Shown: one piece after another, positions 27,551 through 36,815 of the stretch
Numbering within the stretch: position 1 is the stretch's first letter
Layout of the letters: the number at the start of each line of letters is the position of its first letter
From: a bacterium
Lineage (GTDB): Bacteria; Actinomycetota; Acidimicrobiia; Spongiisociales; ZC4RG35
Reading direction: 5' to 3'
Length of the DNA stretch: 64,000 nt
Assembly (NCBI GenBank): GCA_028823995.1
Contig: JAPPFD010000016.1
Span: 1 to 64,000, forward strand
The notes under the pieces: model-generated
What the model was told of the DNA's origin: nothing
The model's input: only the letters and a program-made list of their open reading frames with translations
Databases searched by the model: none
Translations under genes and position numbers: made by a program

Positions 27551-27827
27551 CCGTGAAGGGAAGCCCCCGCTCCGGCTGTGGTCAGGTGTCCCTAGGCCTC
27601 GCTTGTTCCTGGTTTTTCTGGTAGCGCTCACTGGCTTCCCAGTCCAGGTTGCCGCGGGGGACCATGCGTCGCATCCCCTCGGCAGGCCACCGGGTTCCAA
27701 CGGCGAGGGGTAAACTCGCCTTGCAACGAGTCTGAGGTTCGATTGTGCGACCCGCCGTAACCCATCCGCCGCAGGAGCGCCTGTTCGAGAGGGTGAGTTG
27801 CGGCCCATTCAGGCGGTCAGTCTGGTC

Positions 27828-28730
27828 ATGATTCTCGAAAGAGAACCGGCCGCCGGCCACCTGCGGGGGAGAGTGGCGCTGGTGACGGGTGCGGCCAGAG
27901 GCCTCGGCAGCGGAATCGCCAAGGCTTTCGCACGAGCCGGCGTCAGGGTCTGTGCAGCCGATGTGGATGAAGGGGACATGGAAGCCTCCTTCCATGGAAC
28001 GGAGATTCCGGATACGCATCTGGTCAAACTCCCCTTGGACGTAGCCGACTCCGAGATGTTCGATGATGTCGTCGGTAGGGTGATTGACGAGTGGGGCCGC
28101 CTGGACGTGTTGATTCATGCCGCGGCGATAATGCCGGTGATCAGTCTGGACGACACGTCTCATGACTTCTGGTGGCATGAGCTGGGCATCCATCTGGGTG
28201 GCCTGTTCAACGGCGCCAAGGCGGTACGGGACGCAATGAGGGCTCAAGGTGGCGGACACATCATCTCCGTGGCCAGCCGCGCCGGATTCTTCGCCTATCC
28301 CAACGGGGTTGCCTACTGTGTGGGAAAGCACGGACTGGAAGGGTTCACCAAGTCCCTGGCCATAGAGTGGATGCCGTACAACATCGCGGTCAACACCATG
28401 GGTCCCGGCTCCGGGAAGCGAATCAAGCCGACCGGGATGACCCTGGCGCAGGCGGCGAAGGTGCCCGAAGACGTGCGGTCCGGTTGGACCGATCCCACCG
28501 AACTGGGGGAGGGGTTCGTCTGGCTGGCCGGCCAGCCTCCCGGAAGGTTCACCGGGCTCTGCTTCGACGCCGGCATGGTGGCGGACACCGTTGCCGCCGA
28601 GGGATGGGACTTCGATTTCGCTCCCGGCAAAGTCACCCCGGATCCGGAAGACATGCATTCTCGTTGGGAATGGCAGGAGCAGTGGGAGAGGGAGGAACGG
28701 CACCGGCAACGGCCGGGCGGAGGACGCTGA
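27828..28730 (+). CDS. Short-chain dehydrogenase/reductase (second paralogue)
   Basis: An SDR of 300 residues. ATG 27828 is chosen because alignment with the first SDR begins at MILE; a TTG at 27798 with GAGGGTGAG upstream is an alternative. It has TGAARGLGSG, the serine in ISVASRAG and YCVGKHGLEGFTKSLAIEW. The stop TGA is followed closely by the isochorismatase-fold gene. Two related SDRs in one cluster may take successive steps or opposite stereoisomers. Confidence 0.85.
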   Translation: MILEREPAAGHLRGRVALVTGAARGLGSGIAKAFARAGVRVCAADVDEGDMEASFHGTEIPDTHLVKLPLDVADSEMFDDVVGRVIDEWGRLDVLIHAAAIMPVISLDDTSHDFWWHELGIHLGGLFNGAKAVRDAMRAQGGGHIISVASRAGFFAYPNGVAYCVGKHGLEGFTKSLAIEWMPYNIAVNTMGPGSGKRIKPTGMTLAQAAKVPEDVRSGWTDPTELGEGFVWLAGQPPGRFTGLCFDAGMVADTVAAEGWDFDFAPGKVTPDPEDMHSRWEWQEQWEREERHRQRPGGGR

Positions 28731-28747
28731 TCGCAACGCGCCATCCC

Positions 28748-29419
28748 TTGACTCTGGTCACCAGGGAGTCAAGACCACTTGAGCTGACGGCCGCCAACTC
28801 CTGCCTCCTGTTGCAGGATGTACACGCTCCGTTCGCCGACCCCGCGCATGGATGGCTGGCGCGGCGCGTCAAGCAGAAGGTGCTGACCAGGGAGTTTGAC
28901 GAGTACTTCGAACTCCTGTCCATCGTCTCGGAGAACATCCCCAAGGTGTTGGGCGCGGCTCGGCGTGTGGGGGTGGGTGTCGTCTATGCCAGCCTGGGCT
29001 CCCGGGATGACCGCGTCTCTGAGTTCCAACGGGCTACCGGCTGGCTGTGGGACTTGAAGGGAGGCGACGGACGTTACCCGACGGCCTGGGAACCCGCCGA
29101 GCATGAGCCGGTCCTTGCCAAGCCGGGCTGGAGCGCTCTGTCCAATCCGGCCTTCGCGTCGTACCTGGCCGAGAACCGTCTGACCAACGTGGTGGTCATA
29201 GGCGCCATGCTGGACTTTGGGATAAGCCAGACGTGCCTCGAGCTCTCCGACCGCGGCTTCGGCAGTCTGGTCGTGTCGGACGCGGTGGCGGCGCTCACCA
29301 GGGCGGGCCAGGACTATGTGAGCGCCAACATGGCGCACGGTCTGATAAAGCTCCGCACAACCGGCGAGGTCCTGGATCTGCTGGATGTGATGGAGAATCA
29401 GGGCACGGTCCTCATCTAG
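28748..29419 (+). CDS. Isochorismatase-fold hydrolase with Gly at the catalytic-Cys position
   Basis: About 223 residues. The start is unclear: TTG 28748 is used, because no ATG or GTG lies near GGAGGA at 28719. The fold shows the catalytic Asp (LLLQDVHAPF) and Lys (LAKPGWSAL). The segment VVIGAMLDFGISQTCLEL aligns without gaps to the usual GVTTDVCVEAT block, which places Gly where amidase members (nicotinamidase, ureidoacrylate hydrolase) have the nucleophilic Cys. Authentic isochorismatases also have Gly there and hydrolyse vinyl ethers. It is therefore unlikely to be a Cys amidase. Confidence 0.7.
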   Translation: MTLVTRESRPLELTAANSCLLLQDVHAPFADPAHGWLARRVKQKVLTREFDEYFELLSIVSENIPKVLGAARRVGVGVVYASLGSRDDRVSEFQRATGWLWDLKGGDGRYPTAWEPAEHEPVLAKPGWSALSNPAFASYLAENRLTNVVVIGAMLDFGISQTCLELSDRGFGSLVVSDAVAALTRAGQDYVSANMAHGLIKLRTTGEVLDLLDVMENQGTVLI

Positions 29420-29439
29420 GTGCGGGGACGGATGCAGGG

Positions 29440-30399
29440 ATGATCCAAACCGTGTTGGGTCCGATAGACCCGGGCGAGCTGGGGGTTTGCCTGCCCCACG
29501 AGCACATCTGGTGCGACCAGCGCCTGGGGCCGAGGAAAGACCTGCTGGCTGCAACCCGTCCGGAAAGCACCTACATGCGGTTGGACGACTTCGATGTGAT
29601 GGTGTCCGAACTGACGGCCTATCGCAGGGCCGGGGGCAGGGCGATGGTGGAGGTGACCTGCGACGGATGGGGCAGGGACCTGGAGGTGCTGGCCAGGCTC
29701 TCGGAGGCCGCCGAGGTGCACATAGTGGCGACATCGGGGTTCTACATAGAGCCCCACATTCCGGGATTCGTGCACGAGTGGTCGATAGAGCGCCTCGCCG
29801 ACCACATAACCCGGGAGATAGAGGAGGGAATCGGCGCCGGGAAACGCCGGTGCGGTCTTTTCAAGTCGGCGATACACCGGGCCAGGGTGGAGGGGGTGGA
29901 GCTGAAGGTGTTGATGGCCGTTGCAGTGGCTCAGAAGCGAACGGGCGCGGTGATCACCACCCATACCACCGGGGATCGGCGCATGGAGGTTCCGGGGGGA
30001 GTGGCAGGAGTGCAGCAACTGGAGATCCTCAAATCGGAGGGGGTCAGTCCCTCCCGACTCATCGTTGGCCACGTGGACGAACGGCCTGACATCGACGTGC
30101 TGTCCCGGCTGGCCGCCCAGGGGTGCTTCATCCAGTTCGACGTGATCGGAAAGGAGCACTACGTGCTGGATCAGACCAGGGCCGAGTTGGTGCATGCCTT
30201 GGTCCGGAGGGGGTATGTCGACAACCTGCTCCTCTCCCAGGACACCAACCGCCAGACAGACCTGCACAGCGCGGGCCGGTCCGGGTACTGTCACATCTTC
30301 GAGGACTTCCTGCCCAGGCTCGGTGCTCTGGGGGTAACCGCGGGGGAGATACGGAAGATGATGGTCGCCAACCCTGCCCGGGCGCTGGACATTGCCTGA
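29440..30399 (+). CDS. Phosphotriesterase-family amidohydrolase
   Basis: A 319-residue TIM-barrel metallohydrolase from ATG 29440. All binuclear-metal ligands of the family are visible: HEH in LPHEHIWCDQ, the bridging Lys in CGLFKSAIH, His in ITTHTTGD, His in VGHVDERPD and Asp in LLSQDTN. Family members include lactonases and phosphotriesterases; the natural substrate is often a lactone or ester. It is followed after 112 bp by the hydantoinase. Within this cluster a lactone- or ester-opening step fits better than organophosphate hydrolysis, but this is inference. Confidence 0.8.
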   Translation: MIQTVLGPIDPGELGVCLPHEHIWCDQRLGPRKDLLAATRPESTYMRLDDFDVMVSELTAYRRAGGRAMVEVTCDGWGRDLEVLARLSEAAEVHIVATSGFYIEPHIPGFVHEWSIERLADHITREIEEGIGAGKRRCGLFKSAIHRARVEGVELKVLMAVAVAQKRTGAVITTHTTGDRRMEVPGGVAGVQQLEILKSEGVSPSRLIVGHVDERPDIDVLSRLAAQGCFIQFDVIGKEHYVLDQTRAELVHALVRRGYVDNLLLSQDTNRQTDLHSAGRSGYCHIFEDFLPRLGALGVTAGEIRKMMVANPARALDIA

Positions 30400-30511
30400 A
30401 CACCCTCCCTGCGAATCCCAAACTCCCCCCGTGATCAAGGCGCCCGCCGACCCCCGACAGGTACACTGAACTCAAGCGAGTTGGACCGCACCGGGGACTG
30501 ATAGAGCGAGC

Positions 30512-32002
30512 ATGGTTACAAGAGAAGCCGATGTCCTCATCCGCGGAGGACTGCTGGTCTCCGGGCAGGGGATCACCCGCTCGGATGTCCTCGTCGGTGG
30601 CGGCAAAGTCGTAGAGGTGGGGGATGACCTGTCGGGCCGGAGCGCCGGTCGCACCATCGACGCCGCTGGGAAATACGTCTTGCCGGGGGGTCTGGACTCC
30701 CATGCGCACCCCATCTTCGGGGAGAAGATGGACACCTACTCCATCTGCGCCGCCTACGGGGGCGTCACCACCGTGGTCCCCTTCATCGGCTCGGAGACAC
30801 ATCGCCACGAGATGTTCGGGAACCACTGGGGAGTCAGGAAGTACAACCCCGACATCGTGAGGGGCTTCATCGAATACGCGGAAGAGGTCTCCTATACCGA
30901 CTTCGCCATTCACGGGCTGATAACCAAGCGAGATGAGGACGACATCGACAAGGTGATCCCCGAACTGATTCGCCTGGGGGTGAACGCCTTCAAGATGTTC
31001 ATGGTCTGGAACCCGTGGGCGGGACCCGACTCGCGCACCAACCTCCTCGCCATCCCCGACGACCTGATCATGACGGTCATGGATCTGGCAGGCCGGGAGG
31101 GCGGCATGGCGATGATCCACGCCGAGAACGGTGTCTGCAAGGCTTACCTGGAGCGCAAGTTCAGGTCGGAGGGAAAGGTCTCCGTCCACCACTACAACGC
31201 CGCGGCTCCCAACATCATCGAAGCTGAGGCGGTGCACCGCGCCGCCACCATGGCCACCGTGGCCGACTGCCCGGTCTATCCGGTGCATCTGAGCACCAAA
31301 GAGATAGTGCCCATCCTCGAGCAGTACAAGAGCCAGGGACTCTCGATTTACGGAGAGACGTGCCCGCACTATCTCGCCCTCACCAATGACGACCTCATCC
31401 GGGAGGGCTACCTGCTGAAGGTGGCCCCACCTTTGAGAGAAGAGGAGGACCAGGACGCCATGTGGCAGGGGCTGGCGAGCGGAGCGTTGGATGTGATCGG
31501 CAGCGACTACACCGGATACACGCGGGCTTTGAAGCTGACCGGGACGCTGGACGGTCAGGCTGAGGAACCGGAGGCCGGGAAGGAGAACATCTTCGAGATC
31601 GGAGCGGGGCTCACCACCCTGGAGTTCATGATGCCGGTGGTCTGGACCCACGGCGTCAACGGAGGGCGCATGACCTTGCCCCGGTTTGTCCAGGTCTTCT
31701 GCGAGAACCCTGCCAAGATCTTCGGGATCTATCCCCGCAAAGGGATCATCCAACCCGGTTCCGACGCAGACATCGTGGTCTGGGACCCTGCGAAGCGACA
31801 CCTGGTCGACCAGGAGCACGGGATCAGCGACTTCTCCACCTTCAAGGGCACCGAACTCCTGGGCATGCCGGTGGTGACCATGGTGCGGGGTGACGTGGTC
31901 ATAGAGGACGGCGAGTTGGTCGGGAAACCGGGTCGGGCCCGCTACATCCCGGGCGATCCCGATGCCGCCGCCTACGCCCCCGGCGGGTTCGACGTCAACT
32001 AG
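30512..32002 (+). CDS. Dihydropyrimidinase/hydantoinase-like amidohydrolase
   Basis: A 496-residue cyclic amidohydrolase. The metal-binding HxH is in GGLDSHAHP, the carboxylated Lys in AFKMFMVW, and the His residues in MIHAENG and YPVHLSTKE. The Asp is in VIGSDYTGY, and a C-terminal beta domain carries DADIVVWDP. These enzymes open cyclic diamides (hydantoins, dihydropyrimidines) to N-carbamoyl amino acids. The start ATG 30512 is 112 bp after the previous gene and the next gene follows after 14 bp. No carbamoylase is recognisable in the cluster; the downstream M28-like protein occupies that place. Confidence 0.85.
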   Translation: MVTREADVLIRGGLLVSGQGITRSDVLVGGGKVVEVGDDLSGRSAGRTIDAAGKYVLPGGLDSHAHPIFGEKMDTYSICAAYGGVTTVVPFIGSETHRHEMFGNHWGVRKYNPDIVRGFIEYAEEVSYTDFAIHGLITKRDEDDIDKVIPELIRLGVNAFKMFMVWNPWAGPDSRTNLLAIPDDLIMTVMDLAGREGGMAMIHAENGVCKAYLERKFRSEGKVSVHHYNAAAPNIIEAEAVHRAATMATVADCPVYPVHLSTKEIVPILEQYKSQGLSIYGETCPHYLALTNDDLIREGYLLKVAPPLREEEDQDAMWQGLASGALDVIGSDYTGYTRALKLTGTLDGQAEEPEAGKENIFEIGAGLTTLEFMMPVVWTHGVNGGRMTLPRFVQVFCENPAKIFGIYPRKGIIQPGSDADIVVWDPAKRHLVDQEHGISDFSTFKGTELLGMPVVTMVRGDVVIEDGELVGKPGRARYIPGDPDAAAYAPGGFDVN

Positions 32003-32016
32003 AGAAGGTCGAGCCG

Positions 32017-33981
32017 ATGCGCAGAACAGAACTCATCAATCTCATTGAGGGTGAACTGTCGGGGGAGCGAGCCCTGGAGGCCGCCGCCCACATGACCAAG
32101 TTCTACCGTTCGCCGGGTTCTTCCGGGTACCACCGGGCCACCGACTTCGTGGCGCAACTCCTGAGAGACAACGGGGTGGATCGAGTGTGGGTGGAGAGGT
32201 TCCCCCTGGACGGCGAACACCGGTTGCTCACCCAGACCATGCCCCTGGCCTGGGAGCCGTTGAGCGCCGAGTTGCGGGTGGGGTCACAGAATGGAAGGCT
32301 CCTGGTCTCCTACGAGGACTCGCCTTCCTGCCTGCCGTGGTGGACGCCGTCGACTCCGGAGGGCGGGTTGACGGTCGAGGTGGTGGACGTGGGCACGGGT
32401 GAGCGGTCCGAGGACTTCCAGCGACAGGAGGTCCGTGGCAAGGCGGTCCTGGTGCGAAGCACCACGGTGCCCGATTCCTTCGCCAACGCGGTCGGTCTGG
32501 CCACCGAGCACGGCGCCGTGGGCGTGATCACAGACACGCTCCTGTACCCCACGGCTCCCTTCCGGACCAGGGAGTCCCTGCCGGATCCCGTGCAGCTTCT
32601 GCGAATGCCTTCCAACCTCCCGGGACTCTGGGCGATCGCCGTCAATTACCATGCCGCGGAGCGCCTCGCTTCGATGGCGCGCCAGGGGACAGCCAGGGTC
32701 TGGATCGACATCCAGGCCAAGACCTTCAAGGGGGAGGCCCAGAATCTCTTCGGAGAGATTCCCGGCACCGACCGGGCGGATGAGTTCATCCACTTTGTCT
32801 GTCACTCGACGGCGGGCACCAAGCCGGGGGCGAACTGTGCTTCGGGCCCCGCATTGCTGGCCGAAGTGGGACGCGTGATCTCCCGCCTAATCTCGGACGG
32901 ACATATCCCTCGACCGCGACGCACCATTAGGTTCCTCGTCGACGTCGAGGGGCACGGGACCAAGCACTATCTCCACAACCACCGGGAGGAGGCAGAGAAC
33001 GGAATAGTCTCGATCGCCCTGGACAGCGTCGGCCACGACCAGCCAAAGAGCAAGGCCGCGCTCCTGTTCTATCACTCCCCGGACTCGGTCCCCACCTTCA
33101 TCAACGACTATTTCGTATCGCTCATCGAGGCGACTCCCAAGGAGACGCGCTGGGTGTTCAGCAATGACGACGAGATCCCGTTCGTGAACTTCCCGGACCT
33201 GCCCTACACGCCCTGGAGCGACAACAAGTACTACCCCGCCTTCGGCATAGCGTCTCCGCTGTTCATGTCATGGCCGGACCTGTTCTTCCACACCGATTAT
33301 CTCAAGCCCAGCATGCTCGACCCCGCGGTGTTCCGGAGGTGCGGGATGGTGATCGCCCTGGCTGCTTTGGAGTTGGCCTATGCGGGCCCCCGGGAGGGAG
33401 TCAAGATCATGAGGGAGGTTACGGCGCGGAGCGAGTTGAGATTGAGCCAGATCGCGCTACGAGGCGAACGGCCCGCCCCGGCCACGAGGAAGCGCCTCGC
33501 GCACCTCGCCCGGAGGGACAGAGAGGCGATTGAGTCGGCCCTGGTGTTCGCCGACCAAGGGGACGCGGAGGGTAGCCGGACCCTCGAAGCCACCAAGGAC
33601 CGGATGCTTGAGCGAATCCAGGACCGGTTGGACGATGTGCTGGGGTGGCTGCCCGAGTCGGTTGACGAGGAAGAATTCACGCCGGGGAGAGTGATCCCCA
33701 GACGACTGGCGGAACGGGACGCGCCGGGACTCGCCGGCACCTCCTATGAGACGCGAATCCGCATGGCCGAGGAGATGAATGCCCGGGACCCCCGGATGCG
33801 CTATGACTCCCTCCGGATAATGGGAGACGAGATATGGAATCTCACCGACGGGCGCCGGAGCGTGAACGACGTAACCGACGCCATCGCCGCCGAGTTCGAC
33901 TTCGACCTGGAGCCGCGCCACATCCTGGAGTTGTTCCAAGGGCTGGTCAGGGAGGGCTTCATCGGGCTCGACAGCCCCTAG
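32017..33981 (+). CDS. M28-like aminopeptidase/carbamoylase-type protein with PqqD-like tail
   Basis: A 654-residue protein. The N-terminal helical part and a PA-like insert (about 120-230) precede an M28-type zinc-peptidase core. H263 (FVCHSTAG), a substrate-loop PGANCASG at 270-277, E311 (DVEGHG), D336 (ALDSVGHD) and H425 (FFHTDYL) can be matched. Active M28 enzymes read PGANDNASG, so the bridging Asp appears to be lost and a Cys sits nearby. The last 70 residues (WNLTDGRRSVNDVTDAIAAE, then LEPRHILELFQGLVREGFI) look like a PqqD-type winged helix that binds peptides. It is last in the seven-gene run. It is either an altered enzyme or a binding protein. Confidence 0.65.
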   Translation: MRRTELINLIEGELSGERALEAAAHMTKFYRSPGSSGYHRATDFVAQLLRDNGVDRVWVERFPLDGEHRLLTQTMPLAWEPLSAELRVGSQNGRLLVSYEDSPSCLPWWTPSTPEGGLTVEVVDVGTGERSEDFQRQEVRGKAVLVRSTTVPDSFANAVGLATEHGAVGVITDTLLYPTAPFRTRESLPDPVQLLRMPSNLPGLWAIAVNYHAAERLASMARQGTARVWIDIQAKTFKGEAQNLFGEIPGTDRADEFIHFVCHSTAGTKPGANCASGPALLAEVGRVISRLISDGHIPRPRRTIRFLVDVEGHGTKHYLHNHREEAENGIVSIALDSVGHDQPKSKAALLFYHSPDSVPTFINDYFVSLIEATPKETRWVFSNDDEIPFVNFPDLPYTPWSDNKYYPAFGIASPLFMSWPDLFFHTDYLKPSMLDPAVFRRCGMVIALAALELAYAGPREGVKIMREVTARSELRLSQIALRGERPAPATRKRLAHLARRDREAIESALVFADQGDAEGSRTLEATKDRMLERIQDRLDDVLGWLPESVDEEEFTPGRVIPRRLAERDAPGLAGTSYETRIRMAEEMNARDPRMRYDSLRIMGDEIWNLTDGRRSVNDVTDAIAAEFDFDLEPRHILELFQGLVREGFIGLDSP

Positions 33982-33995
33982 GTCGACTCACCCCG

Positions 33996-35675
33996 TCAGG
34001 TGGCGATGTCTCTCCGGTCGATCATCACTACGGCCGCCCACCCGGTGAGCAGCGCTCCGGCCAGTAGCAGGAAGTAGGCCGGCTCGAAGCCCTTGGCGAG
34101 CGGAGGGGCGTCCCCGAAGTACCAGTAGAAGGGAGAGATCACCCGGGCGGTCTCCAGGGCGTCGGTTAGAGAGCCGAGGCCGTTCAAGAGGAAGGTGGCC
34201 ATCGCCACCACCGCAGTGATCCTGACCGCGGGGACAGACGGTCCTCCCATCGCCCAGATCGCCATGGTCAACCCGCCGAAGAACAGGCCGAGGAGACCCA
34301 GGCCGGCGCCGGCGGCGAGGATCCGGTCGGGTCCCAGTCCGGTTTCCCAGGCGATGTTGCCCACCAGCGCGGCAACTGTGATGACCACGACTACCAGGCC
34401 GGTCGAGAACACCACCCCCAGCGCCTTTCCGGCGATGACGCTCTTGCGGGAGGCGGGAACCGAGAGGGCCAGGTCGAAGGCGCCGTCGCTCTCCTCCTTG
34501 ACCATCGCCATGGAGACCCCCCTGACCACGAACATGATGATGAGAATCGGGCCGATGGCCTGGTAGGTGCGGGAGGAGACGAACCCGGCCGGGGTGACTA
34601 TCGCGGCGGGATCGGACATGCCGAACATGGCGAAGACCTCTCTGGGAAGGGAGGTGATGAGGCCGGCAAGCGCTTCGGCGTCGGCCGCCATGGTCGGCCA
34701 GACCGAGAACATGACCAGCGTCAGGAGTCCCAGACCTCCGCCCCAACCCCAGACCGAGCGGCGACGGTCCCAGACGGTCTTGCGGAACGACCCGGTCAGC
34801 AGCCACGCCGTCCGGACCGAACGGCCTTTCCGTTTAGGAGCGAATCGGGTGATCCTGGTGGCCGGCAGCAGTGCCCGCTCGGTGGAGAGGTCGCGGCGCC
34901 GGAACATCACGGTGGCCGCCGTGATCAGCACTGCGGCCGTTGCGGCCAACCACGCCTGCCCGGCGCCTAACCCGTCCGTGAGGGGATGAGGCTCCTGGTA
35001 CCAGGTGAACGGGCTGGCCCTGTCGAAGGTCTCCAGAGGCGCGTACAGATCGGAGAAACCGCTGACAAACCAGGCCAGGAACGCCAGGGAACCCGCTACG
35101 CCGCCTGCCACCACGCTACGACCGGTGAAAGTGCCCGCCACGAGCGTCAACGCCGCGAACACCACCCCCAGCAACCACAGGGACAGTCCGGCGGCGAGTA
35201 CCCCGGTCACCGAGAGGGACAGGTCGAAGATCGGGTTCACGACCAGGAGAGCCACGGTCAGGACCGCCACCAAAACCAATGCCGCCAGGGCAACTCCACC
35301 CGTCTTCTCCAGGAACACCCGGGTCCGGGACACCGGAGAAGAGAGGAGCATGTCCAGGAGACCGTCCCGTTCCTCTGTCATGACCTCGTTTGTGGCCGCG
35401 CTGATCACGAAGAACAGGACGAACAGGGGAGCGAACAGCGTGAAGAGGTAGGAGGAGAGGAATCCCGCCGCCGAGAGGAAGGTCGCCGAGTCGATCCCGA
35501 ACGCGGACAGCAACCCGGCGGGGAGGTTGTTCATGAACTCGATGAAGTCGTCGGACTCGCGCATCACCGTGAACATCACCCCCAACCAGACCGACAGCGC
35601 CACGATCCCCAGGCCGAAACCCATGACGGCTCGCTGGCGGTCGCGGAGGGTCTTTCCGAGTATGGCGGGAATCAT
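33996..35675 (-). CDS. ABC-2-type exporter permease, internally duplicated
   Basis: A 559-residue membrane protein with about 12 hydrophobic segments. The two halves resemble each other: each begins with a cytoplasmic RDRQRAV / DRRRSVWG motif, followed by LPAGLLSAFG / LPREVFAMFG, AAGFLSSYLF / PAGFVSSRTYQ and EERDGLLDMLLSSPVSR / EESDGAFDLALSVPASR. The gene thus encodes a fused dimer of an ABC-2 permease, like exporters for antibiotics or lipids. It starts 4 bp after the stop of its ATPase gene. It is convergent with the M28-like gene (14-bp gap). Confidence 0.85.
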   Translation of the reverse strand: MIPAILGKTLRDRQRAVMGFGLGIVALSVWLGVMFTVMRESDDFIEFMNNLPAGLLSAFGIDSATFLSAAGFLSSYLFTLFAPLFVLFFVISAATNEVMTEERDGLLDMLLSSPVSRTRVFLEKTGGVALAALVLVAVLTVALLVVNPIFDLSLSVTGVLAAGLSLWLLGVVFAALTLVAGTFTGRSVVAGGVAGSLAFLAWFVSGFSDLYAPLETFDRASPFTWYQEPHPLTDGLGAGQAWLAATAAVLITAATVMFRRRDLSTERALLPATRITRFAPKRKGRSVRTAWLLTGSFRKTVWDRRRSVWGWGGGLGLLTLVMFSVWPTMAADAEALAGLITSLPREVFAMFGMSDPAAIVTPAGFVSSRTYQAIGPILIIMFVVRGVSMAMVKEESDGAFDLALSVPASRKSVIAGKALGVVFSTGLVVVVITVAALVGNIAWETGLGPDRILAAGAGLGLLGLFFGGLTMAIWAMGGPSVPAVRITAVVAMATFLLNGLGSLTDALETARVISPFYWYFGDAPPLAKGFEPAYFLLLAGALLTGWAAVVMIDRRDIAT

Positions 35676-35679
35676 GGCC

Positions 35680-36594
35680 TCAGCCCGCCGGGTCGGTATG
35701 GGCGTCTGACCCGTAGTAGGAGAGGAACACTTCGTCGAGGTCGGCCTCCTCGGAGGTGACGGTTATAACATCCCTCGACGAAGCCTCCCCGATCACCGCC
35801 CTCTGGGATCCGGCGATGCTCAGGCGCAACAGGGTGCCGCCGTCAAGGAGGTCGATCACGGTCACGCCTTCGATAGACGCGAATTGAGCAGGGTCGACCG
35901 GCGAGCCGAACTTGATCGTCAGGTTCGACTGGACCTTCGATCTGAACCCCGACAGGGTGTCCACGTCGATGAGACGGCCCTGGCGGACTATCCCCACCCG
36001 GTCCGCCACCCGCTCCACCTCGGGGAGGTAGTGGGAGGAGAGAAACACCGTGCGTCCCTCGGCTCTGACCTCGGTCAGCAGTTCGGCGAACTCCTGTTGC
36101 ATGAGGGGGTCGAGACCGCCGGTGGGCTCGTCGAGGATCAGCAGTTCCGGCTCGTGCATGAAGGCGTTCACTACGCCCACTTTCTGGCGGTTCCCCTTCG
36201 AGTACTCCTTGATGCGCCGGTCGAGGTCCAACTCGAACCGCTCGGCCAGTCGCAGCGTGACGGAAGCGGTGTCGATGCCCCGCAGTCTGCTGAAGTAGAA
36301 CAGGAACTCCCGGCCGGTCATGGAGGGGTAGAGCGCCAGGTCGCCCGGCAGGTACCCGACCCGGCCGCGGATCGCCAACGAGTCTCCTTCGATGTCCAAC
36401 CCGAATATGGACCCCGAACCCGCCGAGGGCTTCAGGAAATTGAGAAGCAGGCGGATGGTGGTGGTCTTGCCCGCCCCGTTGGGACCGATGAAACCGAACA
36501 CCTCTCCCACATCCACCGCCAGATCCAGGTCAACGATCCCTGCCGTGTCCCCGTAGTACTTGGTAAGACCCGAAGTCTCTATGGCTCTCGACAC
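35680..36594 (-). CDS. ABC exporter ATPase
   Basis: A 304-residue nucleotide-binding subunit from GTG 36594 (AGGTG upstream). Walker A is GPNGAGKTTT, the signature region YSKGNRQKVG, Walker B LLILDEPTGGLD, and the switch His is in LSSHYLPE. The C-terminal extension is typical of daunorubicin-resistance-type ATPases. The ATPase and permease form a complete exporter. The long frame upstream to 36750 has no ribosome site. The roughly 220-bp region to the nitroreductase gene is a divergent promoter region. Confidence 0.9.
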   Translation of the reverse strand: MSRAIETSGLTKYYGDTAGIVDLDLAVDVGEVFGFIGPNGAGKTTTIRLLLNFLKPSAGSGSIFGLDIEGDSLAIRGRVGYLPGDLALYPSMTGREFLFYFSRLRGIDTASVTLRLAERFELDLDRRIKEYSKGNRQKVGVVNAFMHEPELLILDEPTGGLDPLMQQEFAELLTEVRAEGRTVFLSSHYLPEVERVADRVGIVRQGRLIDVDTLSGFRSKVQSNLTIKFGSPVDPAQFASIEGVTVIDLLDGGTLLRLSIAGSQRAVIGEASSRDVITVTSEEADLDEVFLSYYGSDAHTDPAG

Positions 36595-36815
36595 GGTCGC
36601 ACCTGCCTTGTCCCACCCGCGACGCGTGATGGTGGCGCGGGCAATCCTCGTCTTGTCGGTTGCTCCTGACTCTACCCGCCGGACCGGACCCTCCCGTGCG
36701 GCTCCGATGGGCAAGAAAACCGCAGACGACGCAGATGCAGGAGAGGCCAACGCTGGGAAACCGAATGGAGGAGGAGAAGCCCGGTCCTCTTCTCCCTGCG
36801 TTATTGTGCTGATCC

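Noticed and set aside
26528-27808. Long antisense frames over the flavoenzyme gene
   Set aside because: Same GC-driven effect; residues are His/Arg/Pro-rich without motifs.
30128-31819. A 563-residue antisense frame across the hydantoinase and phosphotriesterase-like genes
   Set aside because: No domain and no start signal; both plus-strand genes have complete active-site motifs.
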